Shown one piece after another: positions 24,925-36,124 of a stretch of DNA of 64,000 nucleotides. Under the pieces are notes generated by a model. That model had not been told where the DNA came from and searched no databases. It saw nothing but the letters and a program-made list of their open reading frames with translations. Within the stretch, counting starts at the first letter, position 1. Each line of letters opens with the position of its first letter. Position numbers and translations under genes: made by a program. The stretch covers positions 12,074,021 to 12,138,020 of the forward strand of contig BSYO01000014.1 in the NCBI GenBank assembly GCA_033239525.1, written 5' to 3'. The DNA is from Nepenthes gracilis. Taxonomy: Eukaryota; Streptophyta; Magnoliopsida; Caryophyllales; Nepenthaceae.

Positions 24925-25180
24925 GCACCCCTTGGGGGATTGAGGGGGCGTCCTTCTCCCCCGTGGAGAAGGACCGTCCTTCTTATCATCTGAACCGTCA
25001 GATGTAAAATTTGACGGTTACGTGTTTTGGATGATTAAATTTAAAATCAAACGGCCCACGTTATATTATCCATTCAAAATGTGTGGGCCATCGAATTTTA
25101 TATCCGACGGTTCAAATGAGGAGAAGGACGGTCCTTCTCCACAAAGGAGAAGGACGTCCCCCGGATCCCCCCTTGGGTGC
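24925..25180. mobile_element. MITE-like inverted-repeat element, 256 bp
   Basis: Long imperfect inverted repeats. The left arm runs GCACCCCTTGGGGGAT, GGGGGCGTCCTTCTCC, GGAGAAGGACCGTCCTTCT, then CTGAACCGTC. The right arm is the reverse of these, ending CCCCCCTTGGGTGC. The arms contain the palindromic core GAGAAGGACGGTCCTTCTC. Flanks CTCGA (24920-24924) and CTCTA (25181-25185) match at 4 of 5 positions, a possible target duplication. No coding capacity. Superfamily not determinable here. Confidence 0.7.
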
Positions 25181-26391
25181 CTCTAATCTAGATAGTGTGT
25201 ATATGTGCACCTCTCAAATACCCATTTGGCATCTCCAATCTAAGTATTTGACATACATGCGTAAATTAGTTGTATATTGTACGCCACTCAATAATTTTTT
25301 AATCTAACTAAGGCATGTGCATCATTATATGTGCCACCAAATAATGTATCAAATGAATATAAAATTTATAAGAAATTAACTTATAACTCTAACAATTTTT
25401 TATAATTTCTACCATATAAATTTGAGACAATTTCAACTTGGCATTTTAATGACTTTGTTTTTCCCTTTTTGCTGTAAGTCAATGAGAAAGATCCCAGCTG
25501 GATTTTGTCCTATCCACGATAATGGTGCCTTTTCTTTCTTATTGTTTTTGACACATTAATAATATAATTTTTTTTTTAATCATTTTGAACACAAAAATTT
25601 ATTATTCTTATAATAATTATGATATACTTTTATAACATAAAAATTAAATTTATGACATAATATTTTATTTTTATAAGTATATATTAATATAAATAGAATA
25701 AAATATCATATTATAAAAAAATATTTTAATAATATTGAAAATATGATTCCTAATTTGACTTTATGTGATATCCTTAAATGCCTATTATAATAATTGTACG
25801 TGAAGGACAAAACTCAAGTTGGTGCCAGAAATGTAATCCTCCTACAGTATGATCGATCCCTTTCAATGTGAAAATGACCGTTCGATTAAGATGGTGTAAT
25901 TGCTCTTATTTTATTTTTTGGTAATATAAAAATAATATATTTTTAAAATTTTTTAATATTAAAATATCAAAATATTATATTATTAAAAAATATAAACAAA
26001 ACTATTATCATAATTCTCTTTCTTATAAAATATAAAGTCCATAAAATTTAGATCCAAGAGTCGCTAATACATCTTGCTAAAGTTTTTTACCGGTTGAGTT
26101 TAGATATATTCAAGCTTAAATTGATTCTTTTTATAAATAAATAAATTTAAGTCCACTTTATTTTCTTAGATGAAACTCCATGAAAAATTTCAAGCATGAG
26201 CTTATCTCGTAAATTAATTTCTTTATGTATAGAGCTGAGCTAAGTTTAAACTCCAGTTTACGCTTAATTTTTTATTACATCAATGATTAAGCTACTATAA
26301 GTTATTTGTTATATCAAATTTATAAATGAGTCAAATTTAAAATTTTAAATAAATCTATCAACAAAATATTCACCAAATATATATATATTAA
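25181..26391. other. Intergenic, AT-rich
   Basis: No gene, RNA or mobile element that I can support. It ends in a short TA run directly before the Tat-B LTR. Confidence 0.6.
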
Positions 26392-27018
26392 TGTGTCATC
26401 AGATCCAGATTATTGTACAGATTATGGTGCCAAGAATCAGATCACCTAGTTTAGTTGATTTGGAGTTGGTCCGGTTTCTATTTGCTCCAAACCTGGATCA
26501 TGTGTAACACAACAGATAAATAATATGTTAAAGTATTGACGATACTTACTCCCCAATTTATCATATGATATTTAAATTAGTTATCCTTCTATGAAAAGAG
26601 AGAGATAGAGAATGCAGAATGAGAGTGCTAATACTCGTGTATAGAGGCTGAGTGTGGTGTGCTTGATGGAAAGTGTCTTAAAGAGACTAAAAAAATGTGC
26701 TTCAAATGGGAGAATCTTAGAATTGTCGCCAACTGGATGTTGGAATTCTGCCAGAAGATTTGCTGTAGTGGCAATAGTGTACTTTTACTTGGCTATATTT
26801 TTGTTGTCTGTCCTCCCCTCTCCTGCTAAGAAGGAAGGATACATATAGAGTTAAAAGATAGTTTAATCTTTCCTGACAATCGCCCATGGAACCACTCGTA
26901 TGGATAAGGGGTATCGTTTGACCGACAGTTCCTGATCGATCACTGTATCCATTGAGCAATCTGGATAATCTACTAGATGCTGACATGTATCACAGTTATG
27001 ATGAGGCACGTCCTTTGA
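26392..27018 (-). repeat. Truncated 3' LTR of Tat-B
   Basis: Matches 35241-about 35850 through CAAGAATCAGATCAC, GAATGCAGAATGA.AGTGCTA and GTGTGCTTGATGGAAA. Homology fades after about 27018, so the last ~150 bases present in the right LTR (ending CCAATCA at 36000) are missing. Confidence 0.75.
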
Positions 27019-27182
27019 ATTTTCTTCTACGATGTCATTTCAATCTAGGATCTTTCACTTAAATCATTCGAATTCGTCATTTTCACATTTCTTTTGAAAG
27101 CTCATCGCTCTTTCCTTGATTCAAATTTTCTTTACCTCATTCTAACTTCAAAAATCCTTAATCTTATCTGATTTCACTACCC

Positions 27183-29122
27183 ATGGCGCCCAGTGTTAAC
27201 GACATCCAGTCTGTCCTTACTTTGGCTAACATTGAGTCCCTCCGCACTTGTTATAGAATTTTGAGCTCAATGGTGTATCTTTTGCCAGGTGTGGATGGTA
27301 GGGCTTGTTTCCGACCAAAAGGGTACATCACAGTATACAAAGTCCACCTGAAAGGGGGACTTCATTACCCAATGGCCTCGAAGCTATATTAGATTATGAA
27401 GGCTTTGGATATTCTAGTTGTGAGATTGCAACCTAATGCCATCAGCTATCTGATCTCCATGTGCTTCTTCCCACATCACCGCAGCCTAGAACTAGATGCT
27501 AAGGCCGTGAAAGTAATTTTTTCATTTTATCATGGAGTGGATCCAGTTTTGATCTCTCCTCATCTAGATTTCGAGTTAAGCGGGAAAAATCCTGACTCGA
27601 CGAAAAGGTAAAAAGACTGATATTTTTTCTTAGCGACTCCTTCTGGATGAGCGCTCTCTAAGGAGTGGAGCCGAGTGGTAGCATCCTTCTACACCGAGGT
27701 GCTAGAGCATGAGAAGAGTTAGTGAAAGTGCTCATGGATCCCATCTAGGAAAAAGCCGACTCTTTCAATGAAAATAAGAAAAATCGGTGACTGTCAACTA
27801 AGACTCTGGCTTAAGCAAAATGAGAACCCCACTCAGAGAGGTCAGAAGCACCCCCTGCACCATTAGCCCCAAAGAGGAAACCAAAGAGAAAATAGAGGCC
27901 ACTGCACATCAGTGAGCCTTCGGATAAGGCACCCAAATGTCAGGGGGCCTCGATTGTGTCGTCTTCTTCCGATGATGATAAGGCTACTATCAGTCAACTA
28001 GTAAGAGCAATGAAGTCATTGGAAAAGGTGAATCCAGATCTTTCTTCTCCATCGGCCTAGGCATCTGGGGCTGTCGGATCTGAAGAGGGTCGTGAGCCCT
28101 TAGAGCCTACTACTTTGGCTACAGGCGACCCTAAGGTTGGTGTAGGGGACAAGCCTTTCCCAACGTCGATCGTCGCTTCAGATAGGGAGCCAACCGTTCC
28201 ACCATCTCTACTTGAGGAGCCTCTGTCCGATAACCGAGACTCAATCTAGGGAGATTGATGAGGTACCTCAGGGTTGAGGTTCTAGAGACCAACGTCCAAG
28301 GGATAGCCATCCCAAGACTTCATGCTGAAGTTATTTAGGGACCTTCTTTCGAGCCCCCTGAGCCCGAGGCCCGATAAGAGGACGAGACTGAGGGAGGAGT
28401 CAAGATGACTGACGTGCCATGCTTAAAGGTCCCCATGCCTGAGGTTGAAAGGGAAGCTGAGGCCGAGGGAGTAGTCGAAGTACCTGACTCTGGCCCCCTA
28501 CATTAGAGGTTCGAGAGGAGGTTTAGGCTGAAGGGGCTATTCAGATGGTTGAGGTGGCTGAAATCTAAGGCCTAAGAAGTTTTGGAGGTGTCAATAAGTG
28601 ATAATCCCACAGGGAGCTCATCCTTTCTTGAGGTATCAGTCTAGCATGTCCTGAGTTCCTTTCTTACTTTTGTTATTTCTAACTTGTTCCCCTTTTGCAG
28701 CTATATGAGTTAGCCCACCAACTTGTCTTCACTACTGACTGCCTATCTCAAAATTATGTTGAGATAGAGAAGTTTAGGGCCATGGAGGAGCGTGTCTCTT
28801 GTCTCGAACGTGAGTGTCCGAAACAAAACAGAAATATGCTCTTCTCCATGACTAAAATTTCTAACTTGAGAATGAGCTCAATTCCTCCATTATCCCAAAC
28901 GACATCAGGCAGGTGATGGAGTATAAGTATTGGGACGGTATCAACCTTTGTCAGCACATAATAAATATGGTGGCTTTAAGCATTCCAATTTCTATCTTTC
29001 ATCCGTGGAACGCTAGTGCCCGGCATCAATCTGATGTGCTGTACCGTCCTAAAGATAATGTGGAGTCTTGGATGTCTTTGTCGGAAACCTCACAACCTCG
29101 CAACCATCCTCCTTCGGAATAA
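27183..29122 (+). pseudogene. Antisense gene of Tat-B (spliced, broken)
   Basis: Runs opposite to gag-pol. The N-terminus (MAPSVNDIQ) is followed by GYITVYKVHLKGGL and LQPNAISYL, the motif pattern of antisense ORFs of plant Tat/Grande-type elements (a domain listed in Pfam as 'putative gypsy type transposon', from memory PF04195). The middle is acidic and Pro/Glu-rich. A GT-AG intron spans 28633-28700 (68 bases, TTTTGCAG acceptor). The second exon starts LYELAHQLVFTTDCL, has coiled-coil character, and ends with a YWDGINLCQHI region like YWEAIDMCHWI in Tat-D. Interrupted by several stops and a frame change near 28900. AATAAAA motifs at 29118 and 29160 may serve as its poly(A) signal. Biochemical role unknown. 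Confidence 0.75.
28633..28700 (+). other. Intron of the Tat-B antisense gene
   Basis: Starts GTATCAG after TTGAG, is T-rich (TTACTTTTGTTATTTCTAAC), and ends CCTTTTGCAG. Same position and similar size as 46279-46358 (Tat-C) and 62041-62111 (Tat-D). Confidence 0.7.
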
Positions 29123-29216
29123 AATCTTGTATTATGTATCTTAATATTTTATGTAAAGGAATAAAATCATGTTGGGACCATTGTGATGGGCTTCTTCTCT
29201 CGCTCCATCATTTATG

Positions 29217-29282
29217 CATATATATATATATATGTATGTATATATATATATGTATGTATATATATATATGTATGTATATATA
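29217..29282. repeat. TA/TATG microsatellite
   Basis: Alternating (TA)n and ATGTATGT units. An open frame across it is low-complexity and not a gene. Confidence 0.9.
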
Positions 29283-29770
29283 GATTTACATGTTGGGCAT
29301 TAAAGCTTTCGCTGTCGGCTCTTGAGGTAACTTAAGTCATTGTCCACACTTTGCTACTGGTGCTTGACCTTGCCAGAGGGTGTCATAGCTTTGGCACATC
29401 TGACCTGTGTTATCTCCTTTGGTTGGAGGTCTTTGCATGTGTGCTCAAAGAAGCCCCATAAGTTTTTAACATTTGGTTTCATGAGGGCCGCTTGGTATCG
29501 TGATTAAGTTTTAGAATCTGACCTCATTAGGGCTACTCAGTAATATAACCAAATTTTGTTGACCACCAATTGATGACTCACGGGGCAAATGAAAGGATCC
29601 AACCTGATATAGGGGTAGTTTAGGTCATGCAATTTTATGGGATAACATATAAGCATTAACATGAGCAATTAATCAAGAACAAATGAACGATCATTTTATT
29701 AATAAAATATAACACATTTTACAAGTAGTCCAAATGATGCATGCTAACTTTACTTGGGCCATATGTAAGT
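29283..29770. other. Tat-B region between the antisense gene and pol
   Basis: Contains loose repeats (29430-29600: TTGGTTTCATGAGGGCCGCTTGG, GACCTCATTAGGGCTACTC) similar to the short repeat blocks after pol in the other Tat copies. No gene. Confidence 0.5.
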
Positions 29771-32700
29771 TTACCGATAATATTTCTTGAGGTGAGAAGC
29801 GTTCCATGTCTTGGGTATAAGTTTGTCATTTTGGATGCATAACTTGTATGCCCCATTTTGTAGAATGATTGAGACAAAAAAAGACCTCTCCCAATTAGGT
29901 AGGAGCTTATTCCGGTCAACGTTCTTATTGGTCGCCTCTATACTTTGTAAGATCAAGTCTCCCACCTCAAACTAATGTGCTTTCATCTTCTCGTTATAGT
30001 ATCTAGTATTCCATTACTGGTAGGTTGCCATCCGCAAATGTGTCATGCCTCGAGCCTCTGAGAGTTGTTGAGTGGGTTGAAACACTTGACCCGGAGGTTG
30101 GGCAGTCCAATCTCTATTGGAATGACAGCCTCGGTCCCATAACATAGGCTGAAGAGTGTTTTGCAAGCTAGCTCCCAAGGCGTCGTCCTTTAGGACCATA
30201 ATACGGATGGCAGCTAGTCCACCCATGAGCTCCCAACATCTTTTAGCTTCGTTTTTAACCCGTATAGTAGCGTAAGGTTCGTCACCTCTACTTGCTCGTT
30301 AGCTTGCGGGTAGGTAATAGAGGTGTGAACAAACTTATTCTCAAATTTATACAATACTTTGTAAACAGTTTGCTAGTGAATTGGGTTCTATTATTGGTCA
30401 CTATGACCTTTAGAACATTGAACCTACACACGATACTTTGGCAAATGATCTTTGTTGTATTCTACCCAATGATCTGTGCCAAAGGGACGACCTCAACCCA
30501 TTTCGTAAAATAGTCGATCCTGATGATCATGAATTTCCTTTATCTGGACGCAATAGGTAGGGGTCCAAGGATATCAAACCCTCATTATGTGAACAGTCAG
30601 GGCGACTATAAGGCTTAGAACTCTATGTGTTGTTGATGGGTGACATTTCCATGGATCTGATAAATTTTACGTTTTTATATAAAGTATATGACGTCATACT
30701 TCATGGTAGGCCAGTGGTAACCTTACCACATGAGCTTGAAAGCGAGGTTCTTGCCCCGAACATAGGATCTGCAAATGCCAATGTCTACCTCTCTTAGCGT
30801 ATAGTCAGCTTCTTCTGACATGAGACACCATAGGTATGCAATGGAGTTCCCCCATCGGTATAACTTTTCTTCCATAATGTTGTACCATCCTACTATCTTT
30901 TTCACATGCTTGACCTCATTCGGATTCTCAAGAATGTGCCATCAGATAGATATTTTTTATAAGGAGACATTCAATTTCTTAAATTGACTATCTGCATCAC
31001 CTCTGACTCTGGGTCATCTATGTTGGGAATTTCGAGGACTTCGCGTAATTCTCACGCGTACTGCTCAAGGTCCCCAATTGCTGTGGCCTTCGCCAACCGG
31101 TTTGCCTTTCTGTTTTCTTCTCTCGGGATGTGGATCACTTCCACACCATTGAACACCGAAGTCATTCCTTGGACTTTGGAGAGATATTTAAAAAACTGAG
31201 AGTTGGAGGCCTCAAAAATTTTCTCAGATTCAGTTGACAACCAATTCCAAGTTACTATAGACGATCAGACTCTTAGCTAAATATTCTTTGGCTAGTCAGA
31301 GCCCGACGAGCAACTCCTCATACTCTACGATGTTATTGATCACCGAGAATTCAAACGTCATTGAGTAGTTTATATCTGACTCGTCAGGAGTTCCTAGGAC
31401 CATACCAACTCCACTATCTGCTTGTATTGAAGATCCATCTATGTGCATAATCCACATTTGAGCTTTTTACTGACTGTCATTCTTGACGAGGTCAAGAGTA
31501 TCCAGAGTTGGGATTATTGTTTCAACAATGAGGTCTGTTAGGGCTGGCTTGGGTTGGAACTCTGCATCGAACTCGCCAAACTCAATGGCCTATTTGACCA
31601 GTCGTCCGGACATATACAATATCTATAAGATTCTTTTTAGCGGTTGGTCTGTTAGAATAATGATTTTGTGCACCTAGATCGAAGCTTCGAGCAAAGTAGA
31701 CGAGTGCCAAGGTCATTCTAGCGTGAGAGTATTGGGTCTCCGAGTCCATTAAGACCTTACTAACATAATATACGAGTTGTTGCCCATCAAGCTACCATCA
31801 GACCAAAACCAAATTCAATATTGTGTCAGATACTGTTAGATATAAATACAACTCTTTGCCTTCTTTGGGAAGAAGCGGGTTAGAGAGGTACGCCTTCAGT
31901 TCTCGGAATGCAGCTTCACAGTCAGTCGTCTACTAGAAGTCGGCAGTCTTATCCTCCTCAAGGCTTTGGAGACAGATAGGTATTTTTCTACAAACATTGC
32001 TGACAATCGGGAGAGCGTCACAAGCCTCTCATTGAGCTTCTGTACTTCTTTCAGGGTTCTAGGTGAGTTCATGTCGAGGATAATATTTATCTTTTTAGGA
32101 TTTGCCTCAATCCTTCTCTATAAGATGATGAAGCCCAAAAACTTTCTTAAGGTTACCCCGAATACGCACTTGGTCGGATTAAGTTTTATCTGATGCATCC
32201 GGAGGACATTGAACACCCCATTCAGGTCCCGAATATGGTTGTCGGTCTCTTTGCTTTTAACAGACATGTGATCCACATACACCTCCATATTCTGTCCAAT
32301 CTAGCCTTCGAACATTTTGTTCACAAACCGCTAGTAGGTTGCGTCGGCATTTTTCAGTATGAAATGTATGGCTTTATAATAATACGTCCCTTAATAAATC
32401 ATAAATGATGTGTACTCCTTGTCCCCTAAATTCATCCGGATCTGATTGTAACTTAAGTAGGCATTCATGAAACTCAATAGTTTATGTCCGACATGGAATC
32501 CACTAGCAAGTCAATCCTCGATAGCGGGAAGCTATCCTTAAGACATACCTTATTGATGTCGGTAAAGTCAGCGCATAACCTTTACTTTCCATTACTTTTT
32601 TTGACCAAGACCACGTTGAATAGCCAATCCGGGTGTTAGACCTCCCTAATAAACTCGGTGTCAAGTGGCTTTTTTACCTCCTCACGAATGGCGACAAGTT

Positions 32701-35182
32701 TTTTAATCAAATGGTTCCTTCGCTTCTATCAAACAAGTTTATAATCAGAATTTAAGTTCAACTTGCGGACTATTATTCCGATCAGTAACCCTGGCATGTC
32801 AACAGACGTCATGTCAGAATTCTGTCGGGGGAAGCTGATTAACTAGTTCCAGAAGGGTTATAGTAAAGAACTTCCTATTTAAACACACTTTTCGAGATCA
32901 TCTGGATCCAAAGGGATCTAGTCTGTAGATTCTCCATACTAGGCTTGCATTAAGATGGTTTCATCATGAAAGTCAATGTCTTCGACTAGTTGGCCAAAAG
33001 TCATTTGAGTGACTTAGGATAGGTAACATGTTTTGCCCGGCCATTTGATGGCCAAGGACCTCTCCTATACCTTATGGTGTGAAAAATTTTATTTTTAAGT
33101 ATGGGATCAAAGTCACTGTCCTGAAAGCAGTCAAGTAGGGACGTTCGAGAATGGCATTATAAACCGACGGAAGGTCTACTACCAAGAAGGTAAGCATTTT
33201 GGAGGTTGTCCTCAAATAAGCCCTTAGTGTGACTTTCAACTGGATGATCCCCTAAACAGAAACCGGCTAATTATTTAGTTCGTATAGGGGTCAATCGGTA
33301 GGTTTTATTTGACCCCTCTTTAGACCTAATTTAATATACGCATCAAGATAAAGCAAATTTTTAAAACTTTCATTATCAATAAAACTCATTTTAGCTAATA
33401 GTCTGTATCACCATCAGAAATGAAACTACATACATCCAAGGGATCGAAATGATGAAAGAATATATGAGTTATATCTTCGTTACTAAAACTAATGATATCA
33501 TCCCTGACTCCTGCCCTTTGCTTCTTGTATCGGATCGTCATATTTGAGTGATTTGAGGGGTTGTTTTATATTGGTCGTGTTGTCACCATGTTAACAACCC
33601 TAACTACAACTCAGTTCCTCGGCTACTCAGTTTCATCCCTGTCTACTCCTCCGGCGGTCTACCCTGGTCTTTATAGAAATGAAGTGAGGTGGCCTTTTCA
33701 GATCAGATCTTCAATATCTTTCTGCAATGTTCGGCAGTCTTCAATGTTGTGGCTTGCGTATCGATGGTAATGACAATACTTTGATTGGTCCCCTGTGTCT
33801 GGGTTCTTCAACGCCTTTGGCCACTTCAAAAATTTTTCATTTTGAATCTACATCAAGATGTTAGTACGAGAGTCATTTAAGGGAGCCAAGTCTAGAAACC
33901 TGAACTCCCTTCTCACTTTCAGTTCCACCTTAGGCTGCTTCTTGGGCTAGTGGGAGCTTGCATAGTCTCCATTCTTTCTCTTTTCATCCACTAGTCCTAA
34001 GTGGAAGTTGTTCACATGCTTTGGCCGCTTTGCCTCGTTGGCCTCTTTGGCCGCTATCTAAGTATAGGCAATAGTTTCGGCCTCTTGAAAGGTTTGTGAG
34101 TCCTTATGGACCAAATGCTTGAAGAAGTTGTCCAACTCTAGAGTCAATATAAAAGCACTCAACTTTACATCATCGATGAGCTTAGGTATCTTCCGGGCCT
34201 CGGTTATAAACTAAGATAGAAAGCTCTTTAAACTTTCGTTCGGCCCCTGTTTGACGCAGATAAGGTACCAAGGTTACTTCTCTTCTCTTTGGCTTGAGGC
34301 AAATTGTGACAAAAAGTTATCAGCCAGTTCCGGAACCATCTGGATCAAGTTGGGTTGAAAGGAATAGAAACAAACTTGAGTATCCCCTTTGAGAGTTAGG
34401 GCAAAGTATAAACACATTGCGGTCTCGTTTAGGCCCTGAAAGCTCAGGAGGGTACAAAAATGGTCAAAATAGTCCATTGAATATGTACTCCAGTTAATAA
34501 GCCTCAATGCTGACATCTTGAACTTGTAAGAAAGTGGCTGTATCCAAGTCTCCATCGTGAATGGCAATGTCCATAGGTCTGCAGATCGCCTGCTAGCGTT
34601 TCCTCTGAACACATGCTGCTACTTTTTTTTCACTTTCTCCTCCACCCAAGGAGGAGCCGCCATTTTTTTCGTATTGAGGAAGGTCCTCAACTCTAAGAGA
34701 TTTTGAGAGGCATAAGAGACTGAATAGTTTACAGCTCTCGAAAGGCATGAGCTACAAGAGGCTCCTCCTCGATCCGAGGGACCCCTATCATCACAGGAGC
34801 AGAGGAGATTTTGCCTCTTGGGGCTATCTTTCCAAGTCCTATAACTTAGGTGACCCTTTAAGCACAACAAGACCCTATTACTTGAGGCAACTTTGGTCCT
34901 GAAGTCGTCAGGATGATCGGTTTTCTTGGTGGAGCATTTCTTCCCCTTATTCCTTCGCTTGGGCATCATAGTTTGGGGGGGCGAAAGATAGAGTCCACTT
35001 TAGTTGCTCATCCAGGTGTACGCAGATGGTCTGAATGGCCTTGGAGATATCATTCATCGGTGTTGAGAGCTCACGCACGCAAGGGTCAGGATGGTCATCT
35101 GCATGACTGCCCATAGGGGGCAGTTGCCACATGAGGTGGCATCTCTTATCGGTATGCTGATTTGTGCTCGAGTGTTTAACAT
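29771..35182 (-). pseudogene. Tat-B gag-pol polyprotein, broken
   Basis: From right to left on the minus strand: a gag start with an LNTRAQ-like sequence (35182), capsid (34612-34274, with TLKGDTQVCF where the others have GDTRIW), zinc-knuckle region near 33740, protease about 33200-33400, reverse transcriptase about 32700-31700, RNase H including a second RNase H end (31240-31052, IHIPREENRKANRLAKA), integrase zinc-binding region (30905-30723, EEADYTLREVDIGICRS), integrase core, and the C-terminal end NRNKLLPNW..NASHLKKYYR with stop at 29771. Interrupted by very many stops and frame changes in all domains; non-functional. Confidence 0.8.
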
Positions 35183-35225
35183 GTTTTTCATTGGGATGTG
35201 GTAGTTGGACTTTTTATTCGCTTTT

Positions 35226-35240
35226 CACATAATGTGCCAA
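35226..35240 (-). other. Primer-binding site relic of Tat-B
   Basis: TTGGCACATTATGTG on the minus strand, directly next to the 5' LTR. Degenerate relative of TGGCGCCGTCTGTGGGAA in Tat-C. Confidence 0.6.
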
Positions 35241-36000
35241 TGATGCATCCTCGGATTCAGGTTATTATATGGATTAGGAAGTCAAGAATCAGATCACATG
35301 GTTTGAATGATCTAGAACGGGTCCAGTTTTTGCCGCTCCGAACTTGGATCCTATGTAACACAATGAATAAATAAGAGGTCAAAGGATTGGCGAGACTCAC
35401 TCCTAATTTATCTTTCGACGTTCAAATCAATTTTATTTCTATAAAGAAAGAGAGACAGAGGATGCAGAATGACAGTGCTATTACTCGTGTAGAGAGATTG
35501 AGCATGGTGTGCTTGATGGAAAATGTCTTAAGGAAATAGAAAAAATGCACTTTGAAGGGAAGTGCCTTGGAATTGTCACCGGCTAGATGTTGAAATTTTA
35601 TCGGAAGATTTGTTGTAGTAACAATAGTGTACTTTTACTTAACTATATTTTGATTGTTCGTCTTCCCCTCTCCTACTAGGAAGGAGAGATATATATAGAG
35701 TTAAGAGGCAATTTGATATCTTCTGAAAATCATCCGGATGGATAAGGAGATATCATTTAGCCAAAGGTTCCTGATTGGTTACCATATCCATTGAGCAGTC
35801 CAGATTAGAGAAAAAGGTTGTTCATTTCGATCAGTTATGGTAGGTTCCTTTAATGCGCAGGAAGTGAGCCATTCTGACAGGGTAGATGGGCTCATCTATT
35901 CACTTTGGATCGTATGGACCGATTGGTATGTTACTAAATGCTGAGCCAACTCCTTTAGCTGATGGGTTCTCTTCCGGGGTCAGGCTGACCGTACCAATCA
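35241..36000 (-). repeat. 5' LTR of Tat-B
   Basis: Begins TGATGCATCC next to the PBS and ends CCAATCA at 36000, followed by (TA)n. 760 bases. Confidence 0.75.
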
Positions 36001-36124
36001 TATATATATATATATATATATCTCGAATCTGAGTAGTAATTCAAATAGAGTAAGGTTAGATTGTCAAATATTTTATTCAAATCCTATATATCACAATGTC
36101 AAATAAGAGATCAAATGATATGAG

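Larger units (their letters stand above)
26392..36000 (-). mobile_element. Tat-B: degenerate Ty3/gypsy Tat-lineage element
   Basis: LTRs at 26392-27018 (3' LTR, truncated) and 35241-36000 (5' LTR) flank a minus-strand gag-pol (35182-29771) and a plus-strand antisense gene (27183-29122). A PBS relic (TTGGCACATTATGTG on the minus strand) adjoins the right LTR. The left LTR lacks roughly its last 150 bases and the PPT is not identifiable. A clean target duplication is not visible; the right flank is a TA run. All genes carry many stops. 9.6 kb. Confidence 0.85.

Noticed and set aside
29068..29283. Frame ending in repeated Ile-Tyr-Met-Cys
   Set aside because: It runs into the TA/TATG microsatellite; only the first part belongs to the antisense gene of Tat-B, in another frame.
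26387..36005. Target duplication for Tat-B
   Set aside because: ATTAA on the left and TATAT on the right do not match, and TA runs make any match meaningless.
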